64,000 bases of DNA, from contig NZ_JUGR01000001.1 of NCBI RefSeq assembly GCF_000800015.1, positions 310,001 through 374,000 on the forward strand, read 5' to 3'. Below, one piece after another: positions 52,081-62,202 of the stretch (the stretch's first letter is position 1; every line of letters starts with the position of its first letter). A model generated the notes under the pieces. It saw only the letters and a list, made by a program, of their open reading frames with translations, did no database searches and was not told where the DNA came from. The position numbers and the translations under genes are program-made. This stretch comes from Terriglobus sp. TAA 43 (GTDB lineage: Bacteria; Acidobacteriota; Terriglobia; Terriglobales; Acidobacteriaceae).

Positions 52081-53782
52081 CGCTCCCTGCATAGTCTGCG
52101 AGGTAAACGTGACCGTTGTAGACGACAGGTTGTGAGAACTTCGAGAAGACAAACTGTTCCGATGTCCACAGCGTGCGGACCCGACCGCCTGCGAAGCTGG
52201 TGAGATCATACGCAACGAGATGGCCTGTGGTGACGGTTCGATTGGCATCGCTGTCGGGGATGGCGCACCAGGCGATTGCGTTTGCACCCTGGTCTGAACT
52301 TACTGAACAGAAGCCGCCGGGCATGCCGCCATGTTCTGCTGTGGACTGGGCCGAAGCCATCTCTGTGCCACGGGCTACGTAGCTCATCGTCGCGTCCTTG
52401 TTCACACGCCAAACCTGGAGTGGAGAATTTTCAGCAAAGGCAAGCACATACTGCGTCGAGTCCGGCGCAAAGTACTGGGCCATTGGTGAGTGAATGTGCC
52501 TGGTTTTGCCGCCCGGAAAACGGTTCAATCCGGCCAGGGAAGCAGGGCAGGAATCCATTCCGAGATCCCATCCCAGTTGATACATTTTGACCTTTGCGCA
52601 ATTCGCCTTGGCATTGACAAAGTCGGCGGGGTGGCTGTCGGGGAAGTTCGTGGTGCTGGTTAGATAACCAATGCCATCTTTGCCTGCGGTCAAATAAAGG
52701 TTGAAGCGTTGTAGCAGCGTCCCTGATAGATGCGCATCTTGATCGCCCCATTGGGCACCACAGTCTGTGTTCATCGGCATTCTGGCGCCGGGCGGCGGAT
52801 CGCTGGGTGCTGAATCACCTGAGATCTTATTCTCAAGCATTGCTTTGGGCTGTGTGAGCTGTGCATTGGCACATGTCCTCGCCGCGTCGGAATAGGGGGC
52901 CCAGGCGTGCAACACGCTTAGCTTGGCGGGCGTGGTGGCTGTAGGAGGGACGAACCGCAGCTGCACAACAGCTTCGCCAAAGGTTGTAGTGCCATTGAAT
53001 GGCCCATTGCCCACGCCGAGATAGATGAGACCATCATCATCGATGGATGGGCCTCCTCCGGACATCCAGATTCCGGCCCGCGTAGAGAGTGCTGCCTTAA
53101 CCTGATTGTCGAATGTGTCAAACGCCAGAACCCAACCTGTGGCGTTCGCTCCGGTTTCGGCGAATGAGCCGGCGGCTATAACGATAAATTTGGTGCCGTT
53201 CTGAGACCAGAGAGCAAGAGCAGCTCTCTGCTTGCGCGGAGCATCCGCGTAGCGTTGGCCGTTGCTGGTTGCGTCGATAAGTGTATTCGCCAGGATGGTG
53301 CCGGTACGCGTATCGACAACGTACATGTGTTGCGTCATGGATCTGTGCGCGCCACTCCCGTCTGAAGAACACGTCGCTACCTGATAGAGCTTGTGTGTCG
53401 ACGAATCAATCACGCCGGTACTTAACATCCCGAAGTGGTCGTTGACGCCCCACATATCGTTCTCTGGAATCGAACGTATCGGGGTACATAAAGCGGCTGT
53501 TTGCCAGATTGCGGAACCATCTTCTGGACGTACACCTCGGATGACGTTTGCCTCGGAGGCGAGGATCATCACGGGGCCATCGATGAGCGGTTGGGCTTCG
53601 CAGCCACGCGCATCGCCAATGCACGGGATGCGAGGCTGCATCTGCAAGCCTGCACTTACCCGAGCCGTGGTGAGCGTCTTCTCACTGCGCGTCTCAGAAG
53701 TGCGCGCCACATCGTACGACTTGGTAGATATCTGCGCCACGAGCGACGAAGATGCAAGGAGAGCTATCGCAAGCAGTTTCAT
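52064..53782 (-). CDS. Exported PQQ-like beta-propeller protein
   Basis: This 572-residue protein has a short signal peptide (MKLLAIALLASSSLVAQ). Repeats such as VVDTRTGTILANTLIDATSN, GPSIDDDGLIYLGVGNGPFN and QPVVYNGHVYLADYAGSV fit a PQQ/WD-like propeller. Several conserved cysteines (RIPCIGDARGCEAQ; CGAQWGDQDAH) suggest disulphides. No catalytic function can be assigned. It is coupled (ATGA) to the amylase-fold gene upstream, third in a unit headed by the receptor-like protein at 59316. Confidence 0.75.
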   Translation of the reverse strand: MKLLAIALLASSSLVAQISTKSYDVARTSETRSEKTLTTARVSAGLQMQPRIPCIGDARGCEAQPLIDGPVMILASEANVIRGVRPEDGSAIWQTAALCTPIRSIPENDMWGVNDHFGMLSTGVIDSSTHKLYQVATCSSDGSGAHRSMTQHMYVVDTRTGTILANTLIDATSNGQRYADAPRKQRAALALWSQNGTKFIVIAAGSFAETGANATGWVLAFDTFDNQVKAALSTRAGIWMSGGGPSIDDDGLIYLGVGNGPFNGTTTFGEAVVQLRFVPPTATTPAKLSVLHAWAPYSDAARTCANAQLTQPKAMLENKISGDSAPSDPPPGARMPMNTDCGAQWGDQDAHLSGTLLQRFNLYLTAGKDGIGYLTSTTNFPDSHPADFVNAKANCAKVKMYQLGWDLGMDSCPASLAGLNRFPGGKTRHIHSPMAQYFAPDSTQYVLAFAENSPLQVWRVNKDATMSYVARGTEMASAQSTAEHGGMPGGFCSVSSDQGANAIAWCAIPDSDANRTVTTGHLVAYDLTSFAGGRVRTLWTSEQFVFSKFSQPVVYNGHVYLADYAGSVMHWR

Positions 53783-55104
53783 AGTTTCACCGTGATGTTT
53801 GAAAAATCGAGTGGATTCGCGAGTGGAATGTGAAGTTCGTGCGTGGCTATACCGCTGTCCTGCCCCAACAAACTGTATGCAACTCCGTTATCCGCACGAC
53901 CGTAACTGTTCGGCGGTAACGGGACACACGCGCGTCCATCGTCAAACACCCAAACGTTGGGGCCGCCGCTGCGGGCGTAGTTCTTTATCCAGCAGTTACG
54001 CCATGGCGTGTCCGTCCACACCCACTGCGTATTGAACGGGTCTCGCGAGATGCCACACAGAACGCCAGCGGTGTTGCCCAATGGACCTCCATCACCGTCA
54101 CGCGACCAAATCAAAATATCCGGGGTGACTACGTGGTAACTCTGTTTGCCTGCGGCGAGGCGTTTGCCGATCCACATATAGTTGTCGATGAGTGGGGCGA
54201 GAGCGTAGCGCTCGTAGTCGCCCCCATAAATTGCACACGCGACCGCGGCCTGTGTGCACGCGTCCAGATAAAACCAACCTTTGAAATTGACCACTCCTTC
54301 CGCACCATCTGTGTCGTGGTTCTCCACGAACGGTACTGCGCCGGAAGGATTGAGGTGGCAGTAGCGATCCATATACACAAGCGCGTCAAGGCCTGCGCCC
54401 TGGCTGACGGCGCGATACGCGAAGTGGCTACCGAAATCGAAGACGGGAAGACCTGACTGTTGATGGTAAGAGTCCAGTTGCGCATTGCTGCCGGTGTAAG
54501 CTTCCGCGACTTTGAACCCCGGAATATCTGCGGCTAGCCGGCGTGTCAAATTCATGTCGAGATCTTTTGCTTCATCCAGGCGGAATCCCCATCCGGCGGA
54601 GACAGCCATAAGCCATGCGATGCATTGTATTTTCAGCTTGCGGAGATAATCTGACGGTTTCGAATGCTGATAGGGAATACGCAATCCGTCAGCAGCGGCG
54701 CGTTCAAAGGTTTGATCCGGTGCGGCTTGAAATAACGAAGAGGGTTTGTACGCCAATGTTTTGTCTGGCTTGCCGCTGGCATTGCGTTCGATCACAGGCA
54801 AGGCGCCATACTGATGCACCGGCAAATCGAAGATCAGACGGATGCCGTGACCGAGTGCCTCCTTTGCAAGCGACTGTAGATCGCTAGCGGTGCCGCCACG
54901 AAAGGTATCCCACTGTCCTATGTCGAGGTCGCTGACTGGGTCATAACCCAGACTTTGATTATCAGGACCCGTATAGGTAGTACGGAACGGCGGAGGAAGA
55001 AGAATGATATCCCCACCAAATGCTGCAAAGGCTCCAGCGAATGTACGCATTCGTCGATACCATCCGCTCTTGATTGTGGGGTAGAGGCAGTCGTAAAGAA
55101 TCAT
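53779..55104 (-). CDS. Alpha-amylase-fold (GH13-like) protein
   Basis: This 441-residue protein has no signal peptide. The four GH13 regions can be traced: IFDLPVHQYG (region I, with the usual NH changed to HQ), GWGFRLDEAKDL (region II, Asp nucleophile and Lys), KVAEAYTG (region III, acid/base Glu) and PFVENHDTDG (region IV, Asn-His-Asp). So all three carboxylates are present. Substrate is likely an alpha-glucan, but the N-terminus (MILYDCLYPTIKSGWYRRMR) is not that of a standard bacterial amylase. It overlaps the propeller gene and follows the receptor-like gene by 66 bases. Confidence 0.72.
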   Translation of the reverse strand: MILYDCLYPTIKSGWYRRMRTFAGAFAAFGGDIILLPPPFRTTYTGPDNQSLGYDPVSDLDIGQWDTFRGGTASDLQSLAKEALGHGIRLIFDLPVHQYGALPVIERNASGKPDKTLAYKPSSLFQAAPDQTFERAAADGLRIPYQHSKPSDYLRKLKIQCIAWLMAVSAGWGFRLDEAKDLDMNLTRRLAADIPGFKVAEAYTGSNAQLDSYHQQSGLPVFDFGSHFAYRAVSQGAGLDALVYMDRYCHLNPSGAVPFVENHDTDGAEGVVNFKGWFYLDACTQAAVACAIYGGDYERYALAPLIDNYMWIGKRLAAGKQSYHVVTPDILIWSRDGDGGPLGNTAGVLCGISRDPFNTQWVWTDTPWRNCWIKNYARSGGPNVWVFDDGRACVPLPPNSYGRADNGVAYSLLGQDSGIATHELHIPLANPLDFSNITVKL

Positions 55105-55170
55105 GGTTGTACTCTCGTTATGTCGGACTGTGAAACGGTCGCATATCCTGGCATTGAAGGCTCGCCTAAA

Positions 55171-58100
55171 TTACTTGATTCCTTGAAGGCTGGGTTGTAA
55201 CAACCTGTAAATGCTCCCGCCGATTTGGGGGAACTCATAAGCGAGCCAGGTAAGTACTGGAACTGCGCCGAAGGTGATCAGACGTATATAGAACTCCCAA
55301 CCCAGTTCATTGGGAGTGGTATCCGTGATTCGGCTAAGGATGGCGCTGCGGTGCATCTGGGCGAAGACGCTGATGAAACCAACACTAAGCGCGCCGAGTA
55401 GCAGGGTGAAAGCCCAATCCATAAACGCATGCGGCTCGAAAGGGTATGAGTTCCATGCCACCAGTGCCAACACGAACGTTGTTCCGACTGTCAACATTTG
55501 ATAGCGCATATTGAGCAGCACAGAACGAATAAGCGCAACGTAGCGGATGACGATGAAATCTTCGGCAAGGTGCTCGAGTGAAGGCGGCGTGGTCGAAGGG
55601 GTAGCATCGGACGTCTTCTTATCCTCAGCCGCTGCAGGCTTCTGTTCCGGCGGATTTATCCGCTCTTCCCACTTACCGGCTAGATACAGGTTGATCAGGC
55701 TAGTGCCAAAATCCGCGTAGTCCGATTCGATGCGGAAGATGCTGCAAATGTCCTTATTGTCTTCGGGCATGTCCCACAGGTCGTGAGACGGACACGGTGC
55801 TGACTTATTGGCTACCGAAGTACTCGCGACGGTTTCATGCATTGTTGCGCCTTTGCCGGCGCGAATGCTTGCCATCAGCATTCGAATTTCACTATCGATA
55901 TTCCGGTACTTCGTTGATAGGTCCAGATAGAGTGTGGGGTACTCCGTGAGAGTCGAATGATGCACAATCTGGCGAATGGCTTCTGTGGAACGAGACATGT
56001 CGCGCCAGCGAATGTGCAGGCCCTTCTGTCGAAGCATGCTCATCCAACCGCCGCTCTTGTAGCGGTCAAATGCAAACCGGATTGGCATCCTCTCCAGCGG
56101 CTCCAGCAGGCCTCGATTGAGCGCAGCCCAAATACAGAGCGTGCGAATCCAACCGGCGAGCGCCACCATGAGTAGCGGGAAGAACAATGCCTTGAGTAAA
56201 GCTTCGTACATCGTTGGTCCCCACTTCGCGAGAAGTGGGTGGAAGACGAAAGCGTCCAGACTATGAATGCGGAAAAGGGAGAGACAGCAGCAGAACAGGG
56301 CCACATACACGACAGCTAAGATCGCGTCCACCCAGCGATATGGTTTGGCATCGTCGTGCTCTTGAATTGCCCCTTGTTTTCTGGTCACCTCTCGCACTGC
56401 ACGGACGATAAGTTCACGTGTAATTAGCAGGGAGGTGATGTCGGCATAGAGGCAGCAACTCCTGGGAGGGTCACACTCCTCGAGTGCATTATCTGGAACA
56501 AACAATGGGAAGGGTTCGTTCCTCGAAGCGACCGCGTTGTCGCGTCGTGGTAGTCGTGGCCGATGAATCTGCGAAAAGCGCAGTCTTGCGATCTGGTACA
56601 GCGCCCACAGATACCAGGCCGACAGCACCAGCACAAGCGGGCAAAGTGGACTGACCCCGCTGAACGGTTGCAAGCACCGGACACTGTGATAGAGCCCTGA
56701 GAATGCAGGATATCCGTAGAGAGTGTCGCTCCTGCAGATTCTGGCCCAGGACGCTATGATCCCGAATAAAGCGATGACTGACACACAGTTAAAGAAACAG
56801 TACGGTTTGCAATGTGAATGGTAAAAGTACCGTCGGGTCTTCCAAGCGGTAGAGGCCACCACAATTGCCGCGCTGAAGAGTAACCCAACCGCTGCCCAGT
56901 AGGAAGCGCCAGGTAAGTTGAAGTAACGGTCTACGCACAGCAGGGGATAGGCGGTGACGAAGGCCGTGGATGCCAAAACGCTGGCGCCGATGTTGAGATA
57001 GACAGCGCGGCGATGGGGGAGATCGTTTTGGTCCATCGCGAAGTCGCGTGTAAATGGCGACCATAGATCCGCCGACATCAATGCTAGGACGTGGGTCAGA
57101 CAGATGAAGCAAAGAATGCCGACCAGGATCTGCCACGGCAATGAGGGGCCAATCCCGGAGTTGGCATTGATTGAGTCTTGGACTGAGACGTTCGATGATT
57201 GCGATTCGACCTTGTCGCGACCTTGAAGTGCGTTTGTCTCGGAGCACAACGTAAACTTCGAAGCGGCATTGTCCGTCGAGATGCTTGGCAGGAGGCTGAC
57301 ATCGTCGCTGCTGCACCAGTTCAAAACAGCGAGAGGATAGTAACCATCTGCGCCGACGACAGAGGCCCACAGAGGTATTTGTCTTTCTGAATGTTCAGTC
57401 TGCATTGTTGGAGTCGATCGTTTCGAATATCCGGATAGAGCGATCTCCGCATTCGATGTCGCCCCATGAAATGCATAGGTGGCCGCGTTGTAAATTGCTT
57501 CCGAGTGATAGTCAGAATGCATCCAGCGGCTGTGACGCGTGAAATCCAGCGACGATAGAAGATACGGAGAGATGGAGATGGAACCGATATAGGGCGCATT
57601 TTCACCTTCGCGCTCGAAGAGAAGGTCCCCGCCGCTCGACATGACAAGCCTTGCATCGGGGCAGGCCCGGTGCAGAAATTCTGCCAGAAACAAAACATCC
57701 AGAACATTTGACGCGGAGATAAGCACGTACTGTGTACGCGCTCTCTTGAGCTGGTTCGCAATTGCCATGAGTTGGGCCTCTATGGAGAGAGGCGTTTGCG
57801 TTTTGGAGAAGCGTTCAACGGTATCATCTGCGGCGTCCCCCTTGAGCGATAGACCGAGGTACGGCGTTGGGGCTGATGACGAACTCTTAGCATCGTTGGC
57901 GCTCGCGTTACGCAAGATCGAGAGTTCACGAGGAAACCGAATGCTCAGAATTTTGGGAGCATCGTTCAGCGGCTCGTCGCCCTCCCGGTAACAACCTCGG
58001 CTGCGGGGTAAACAGGCACCTTTACTTGAGGAAGAATTCGATGTGTCTTCGGTGGTCGACCCATAGACAGTTCCGGACTCTGAGAGGATCGCGACTCGGC

Positions 58101-59316
58101 TCAGGTCGAATCCGGAATGAACGAGTGCCTCAAGAAAGCGGTCCTCCTCAAAGCCAGTGTTTTCTCCGAATGATCGATAGTCTCCGCTTGCAAAAGGATC
58201 AAGCTCATGCGACGCAATGGCCGTACTGGTTACACCGGTGATTGAAAGGCGGGGATTGCCAAGTGATTCGAGCTTGGCAGACAAGCCTGCATATAACGAA
58301 GTGGCTGTGCCGGAGTATGACGGTCCGATGACCGAAAGTACGTGATCGGAGGAGACGGGCTCAGCGGCAGAACCTATCTTCGCGCGGTTTGATGGCTCGC
58401 TCCTCTTGTTTAAAGACTTGTAGTTCGCGGTGGAAGCCTGATGGGGCAAGCCCCCACGACATGAGGGCGAAGGCGTGACTTTGTGCTTGACGTCCATTTT
58501 CTCGTTAACGGGGTGAATCGAAAGATGGGCATCGTAGCAATTCTGAAGGTACTGTTCATAGCGGAGAGCATTCTGAAGCTGCTCGCCATTGACGCCCAGG
58601 GAAGGTGTCTCCGCAACGAGAAATAAATACACGACCTTTCGGTAGCTGACCGATGAATAATTCGATCGTGCAAGGTTTGCATCGTCGGTGTGCGACTTGT
58701 CATCGTTTGAAGCGGGCGCAGGCGATGGTTGCGGTTCAGACACGTAGCGAAGGATCACAAGTCCCGGTTGACGCTCGCGTTCTGGATTGCCGGGCGGTGG
58801 ATCAGCAGCAGAATCCGATGTGGTGGGAGTAGCACGTTGCTGCCAGGGTAGCCAGTAGTAGCTACTGAGATAGTGATTATCAGCTGCCGCCAGAAGCACG
58901 GACTCCAATGTTCGATCGAAATCAAGAGCCAGACCACTGTGTATCGGATCAGGGACGACGGCGATCATGGATGTTATGTCTACGGGATGCTGATCGGCCG
59001 CGGGCTTCGAAGGTGCAACGTCGGACGGTATATTCCAACCCATTGTGTCGTCCTTAGAGTCGCAGCCTGTGAGAGTCTTCGCCGTAGCGTTGGTGTTGGT
59101 TTGTTGCAGATGGCCACCGGCCTGTCCGCCTTCAATCGCAGCCCAGTATCGGCACGACGCCACCCACGGCCCCTCGCCCTTGGTCACTTCTTTCGTGTGC
59201 GCCGCACTCGCGGTCTCTCGATGTACCGGGCCTGATACATCCTTTCGCCCGGATTGAACTATGAGGCCAGCCGCGAAAGTGAGTGCGACAGTGAGTGAAC
59301 CAATAACCTTGGCCAC
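55171..59316 (-). CDS. Giant membrane protein with periplasmic receptor-like domain
   Basis: This 1381-codon gene starts at a GTG (59314-59316) with GGAGG five bases upstream. The N-terminus carries a signal-anchor (VIGSLTVALTFAAGLIVQS). The first 650 or so residues are extracytoplasmic and include a stretch (VLSVIGPSYSGTATSLYAGL; FEEDRFLEALVHSGFDLSRV; YVLISASNVLDVLFLAEFL) resembling the type 1 periplasmic-binding/amino-acid-receptor fold. About ten membrane helices follow in the second half (for example LPWQILVGILCFICLTHVLA and FMDWAFTLLLGALSVGFISV), with cytosolic loops between. I know of no family with this layout. It recalls class C receptor architecture, though not by homology I can show. 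It heads a possible three-gene unit on this strand. Confidence 0.75.
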   Translation of the reverse strand: MAKVIGSLTVALTFAAGLIVQSGRKDVSGPVHRETASAAHTKEVTKGEGPWVASCRYWAAIEGGQAGGHLQQTNTNATAKTLTGCDSKDDTMGWNIPSDVAPSKPAADQHPVDITSMIAVVPDPIHSGLALDFDRTLESVLLAAADNHYLSSYYWLPWQQRATPTTSDSAADPPPGNPERERQPGLVILRYVSEPQPSPAPASNDDKSHTDDANLARSNYSSVSYRKVVYLFLVAETPSLGVNGEQLQNALRYEQYLQNCYDAHLSIHPVNEKMDVKHKVTPSPSCRGGLPHQASTANYKSLNKRSEPSNRAKIGSAAEPVSSDHVLSVIGPSYSGTATSLYAGLSAKLESLGNPRLSITGVTSTAIASHELDPFASGDYRSFGENTGFEEDRFLEALVHSGFDLSRVAILSESGTVYGSTTEDTSNSSSSKGACLPRSRGCYREGDEPLNDAPKILSIRFPRELSILRNASANDAKSSSSAPTPYLGLSLKGDAADDTVERFSKTQTPLSIEAQLMAIANQLKRARTQYVLISASNVLDVLFLAEFLHRACPDARLVMSSGGDLLFEREGENAPYIGSISISPYLLSSLDFTRHSRWMHSDYHSEAIYNAATYAFHGATSNAEIALSGYSKRSTPTMQTEHSERQIPLWASVVGADGYYPLAVLNWCSSDDVSLLPSISTDNAASKFTLCSETNALQGRDKVESQSSNVSVQDSINANSGIGPSLPWQILVGILCFICLTHVLALMSADLWSPFTRDFAMDQNDLPHRRAVYLNIGASVLASTAFVTAYPLLCVDRYFNLPGASYWAAVGLLFSAAIVVASTAWKTRRYFYHSHCKPYCFFNCVSVIALFGIIASWARICRSDTLYGYPAFSGLYHSVRCLQPFSGVSPLCPLVLVLSAWYLWALYQIARLRFSQIHRPRLPRRDNAVASRNEPFPLFVPDNALEECDPPRSCCLYADITSLLITRELIVRAVREVTRKQGAIQEHDDAKPYRWVDAILAVVYVALFCCCLSLFRIHSLDAFVFHPLLAKWGPTMYEALLKALFFPLLMVALAGWIRTLCIWAALNRGLLEPLERMPIRFAFDRYKSGGWMSMLRQKGLHIRWRDMSRSTEAIRQIVHHSTLTEYPTLYLDLSTKYRNIDSEIRMLMASIRAGKGATMHETVASTSVANKSAPCPSHDLWDMPEDNKDICSIFRIESDYADFGTSLINLYLAGKWEERINPPEQKPAAAEDKKTSDATPSTTPPSLEHLAEDFIVIRYVALIRSVLLNMRYQMLTVGTTFVLALVAWNSYPFEPHAFMDWAFTLLLGALSVGFISVFAQMHRSAILSRITDTTPNELGWEFYIRLITFGAVPVLTWLAYEFPQIGGSIYRLLQPSLQGIK

Positions 59317-59414
59317 ATTGGCCTCCAGGAAAAACTCTTCGGATAAGAATCGTGTAAGGACTTATGCGGAGCCTGACAGTGTATGTAGATACAGCTTCGC
59401 CGCAAGGTATGGCG

Positions 59415-59660
59415 TCAGCACAAACAGTTGCCCTTGAGGTGCTCGGTTCCTGACCAGAAAAAGTACTTCGATGTTTTCGCGTTAGGCGGTTGGGGAACGT
59501 CGGGGAAGTACGGTGGTGGAATCTTAACAAGCATCCGAACCAAGTCAAGCAAATTGTCCCGGCAGAGCTCTGCATTTGCTTTAGGAATGGAAGCTCCTTT
59601 GCAGAACAACGGCAGTAGAGACGACCTGTATTGATTGATGACTAGCGATTCATCGAGCAA
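59415..59660 (-). pseudogene. Possible tyrosine-recombinase (integrase) remnant
   Basis: An 81-codon minus-strand frame contains KIPPPYFPDVPQPPNAKTSK followed by YFFWSGTEHLKG. Phage-type integrases often carry a similar PPP...L...P...YFFWSGxG segment before the C-terminal catalytic box. The catalytic Arg/His/Tyr box is missing. Match length is short, so this is tentative. It lies just upstream of the injection-system operon, where an integrase scar would fit acquisition by transfer. Confidence 0.35.
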
Positions 59661-59846
59661 TTGGCATCGATGATGCGTCTTGAGGCGAAGATGAACGCGT
59701 GTGTCTGAGGTGTGGTCTTACGACCTATGTCCGTGAGATTGCAGCTCCGATATTTGAAGTTATTTCGCAGGATGACATACCTACGAATCCGGCTGTTTTG
59801 GGGAAATAACCGTGTTTCTTCGTGGTCTGTGTTAAGGAAAATTATC

Positions 59847-59875
59847 TTGACTCGGATATTGCTGCGGCATACAAG
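59847..59875 (+). promoter_or_regulatory. Possible promoter of the injection-system operon
   Basis: TTGACT (59847-59852) and TACAAG (59870-59875) are separated by 17 bases, about 105 bases before the sheath start. The fit to a housekeeping promoter is fair only. The rest of 59661-59979 holds no gene that I can support. Confidence 0.3.
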
Positions 59876-59979
59876 GAATCGACTTGTAGTTAGCCCCCAA
59901 CTTCATTACGAGTTCTTTCCCCACTCGTCGACACATCATGACGCACAACCGCTGACACTTTCACGGAAAGGCGAATCCC

Positions 59980-62187
59980 ATGGGAACGTACACCTATCCC
60001 GGCGTGTATATCCAGGAGATTGAATCACCGGTACACACCATCGCATCGGTTGCCACTTCAATCACCGCGTTTGTCGGTTATACCCACAGTGGCATTGATA
60101 ACCGCGCGGAGCACCTGTACAGCTTTGCGGATTTCGAGCGAGTGTTCGGTGGTCTCGCCTCCGACAGTGAGTTGAGTTATGCGGTACAGCAGTTCTTTCA
60201 GAATGGTGGCAGCGAAGCCTATGTCGTGCGCGTTCCAAAGCATGGTGCAACGTATGCATCTTCTGCATTCGGTGGCATCACGCTCACCGCGCTGAGTAGT
60301 GGCACGTGGGCGAATGGAAACCTGATCGCAGATGTGAGCTACGACAACCTGGATCAGACGGCCGTCCCGACGGCGTTTAACCTGACGATTACGAATCTTG
60401 TCGATGGAACCGTGGAGACGTTCCCCGGCCTGTCGCTGAATACTTCGCGCAAAGACTTCGCGCCGACTGTGGTGAACGATCCCGATTCAGGGTCGCAACT
60501 GGTTGCGGTAACAGTACACAGTCCCGCACCGGCTTCGCCCCCGGTACGAACGGGGCTAGTAGGCGATGCGATTACGGTCGCCAGCATTCTTGGAAGTGCG
60601 TCGAAGAAGCAAGCTGTTACCGGAACGTTTGCCGTTGTGAAGAATTCGAATACAGCGACTGCATCTGATCCGCACAATCTGCAGGCTCTTCGCGTGGGAC
60701 AATTCCTTGCCTTCAATGGTGATACGACAAACGGTGTGTATGCCGTGACGAAGCTGGACGCGACCAGTGGCGCTGTCACTCTCGGAAGTCCTTTCACAGG
60801 CGACGACAACGGAACGGCGACGGGCAACATTTTGCAGTCCACGGCGAACGGCAGTTACGCACTAAGCCTGGGTGTAAGCAGCCCGGCGACATTGGCTCCG
60901 CTGCCCGTAAATATCACTGTGTTTGCTGACGGCAGTACGATTCCGCAAAGTCTCCCGGGCATTGCACAAGCGCTGGCGCGGGCTTTGAACACTGCGCTGC
61001 AATCAAAGCTTCCGGGAAGCGCCGCCACCGTTAGCGTTGCAACGACAACAACGGACACGAGACTTCGTCTGGTTGTAACGCTGCCGGAAAATCCAGATGC
61101 CGTCATCACAATCGGTGCGCCGACTGGTGGAGGTCATGATGCTTCGGCGCTGTTAGGGCTGGGCACCTCTGCGAACGTTGCACAGTATTCCTTGGGAACA
61201 GGACATGTTTTTGGATCGCAAACGGCTTCGGCTGAGGGTGGCGATGGCTCGGGCCTGCCGCAGACAGGCGATCTGATAGGAGATGAACTGGCCTTCACAG
61301 GGATCTATGCGCTGGAAAAGGTGGATCTGTTCAACCTTCTGAGCATTCCTGATGCCACCCGAGCGAATCCTGGCGATCCTTCCTCGCTGGATTCAAATAT
61401 TGACCCGAACGCGATCTATAGCGCTGCAATCTCTTTCTGCGATGCTCGTCGTGCGTTTCTCTTGATCGATCCTCCACCGAACGTCAATACGCCTGCATCC
61501 GCCGTGGATTGGATATCAACGCAATTAAATGTGCAGGATCGGAATGCCGCGGCATTCTTTCCAAGACTGCGATTGCCAGACCCTCTGAATGACTATCAGC
61601 TACGTACCTTTGCACCCTCAGGTGTGACATCCGGCGTTTATGCGCGCACCGATGCCTCACGTGGTGTGTGGAAGGCGCCTGCAGGTATCGATGCGCAACT
61701 GATGGGTGTTCAGAGCATGGTGTACAAGCTGACCGATGCGGAGAATGGATCATTGAATCCGCTGGGTCTGAACTGTTTCCGGAATTTCCCTGTGTATGGA
61801 TCAGTTCTGTGGGGAGCGCGCACGACCGTTGGCGCAGATGCCCGTGCGGATGAATGGAAGTATGTCCCCGTGCGCCGTCTCGCTCTATTCCTGGAAGAAA
61901 GTCTGTTCCGCGGAACTCAGTGGGTTGTGTTTGAGCCGAATGATGAGCCTTTGTGGGCATCCATCCGGCTGAATGTGGAAGGGTTCATGAATACGTTCTT
62001 TCGACGCGGTGCGTTCCAGGGCATGACTCCGCAAGAGGCCTACTTCGTGAAGTGCGATAGCACAACGACCACTCAAATGGATATTGATTCAGGCGTGGTG
62101 AACATACTGGTTGGTTTTGCTCCATTGAAACCCGCGGAGTTCGTCGTTATCCAGATTCAGCAAATGAACAGTCAGTCGGCGTCGTAA
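59980..62187 (+). CDS. Contractile injection system sheath protein
   Basis: This 735-residue protein starts with MGTYTYPGVYIQEIESPVHT, the universal opening of phage-tail-type sheaths. VATSITAFVGYTHSG and FERVFGGLASDSELSYAVQQ follow, and the C-terminus has WKYVPVRRLALFLEESLFRG, FRRGAFQGMTPQEAYFVKCD and LKPAEFVVIQIQQM. Sheath subunits contract around the tube to drive it into a target. It is about twice the length of minimal sheaths. A repeat-rich beta region between about residues 100 and 430 (GTATGNILQSTANGSYALSL and similar) would decorate the outside. Tube and baseplate-chaperone genes follow, so this is a free phage-tail-like particle (eCIS) rather than a prophage: no capsid or lysis gene is visible so far. 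Confidence 0.92.
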   Translation: MGTYTYPGVYIQEIESPVHTIASVATSITAFVGYTHSGIDNRAEHLYSFADFERVFGGLASDSELSYAVQQFFQNGGSEAYVVRVPKHGATYASSAFGGITLTALSSGTWANGNLIADVSYDNLDQTAVPTAFNLTITNLVDGTVETFPGLSLNTSRKDFAPTVVNDPDSGSQLVAVTVHSPAPASPPVRTGLVGDAITVASILGSASKKQAVTGTFAVVKNSNTATASDPHNLQALRVGQFLAFNGDTTNGVYAVTKLDATSGAVTLGSPFTGDDNGTATGNILQSTANGSYALSLGVSSPATLAPLPVNITVFADGSTIPQSLPGIAQALARALNTALQSKLPGSAATVSVATTTTDTRLRLVVTLPENPDAVITIGAPTGGGHDASALLGLGTSANVAQYSLGTGHVFGSQTASAEGGDGSGLPQTGDLIGDELAFTGIYALEKVDLFNLLSIPDATRANPGDPSSLDSNIDPNAIYSAAISFCDARRAFLLIDPPPNVNTPASAVDWISTQLNVQDRNAAAFFPRLRLPDPLNDYQLRTFAPSGVTSGVYARTDASRGVWKAPAGIDAQLMGVQSMVYKLTDAENGSLNPLGLNCFRNFPVYGSVLWGARTTVGADARADEWKYVPVRRLALFLEESLFRGTQWVVFEPNDEPLWASIRLNVEGFMNTFFRRGAFQGMTPQEAYFVKCDSTTTTQMDIDSGVVNILVGFAPLKPAEFVVIQIQQMNSQSAS

Positions 62188-62202
62188 GGAAAGGAAGAGA
62201 CC

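Noticed and set aside
59382..59395. TATGTAGATACAGC upstream of the giant membrane protein as a further copy of the regulatory palindrome
   Set aside because: It resembles only the weaker ATGTAGCGATAC variants, stands alone and lacks the TGTGG/CCACA core, so chance is likely.
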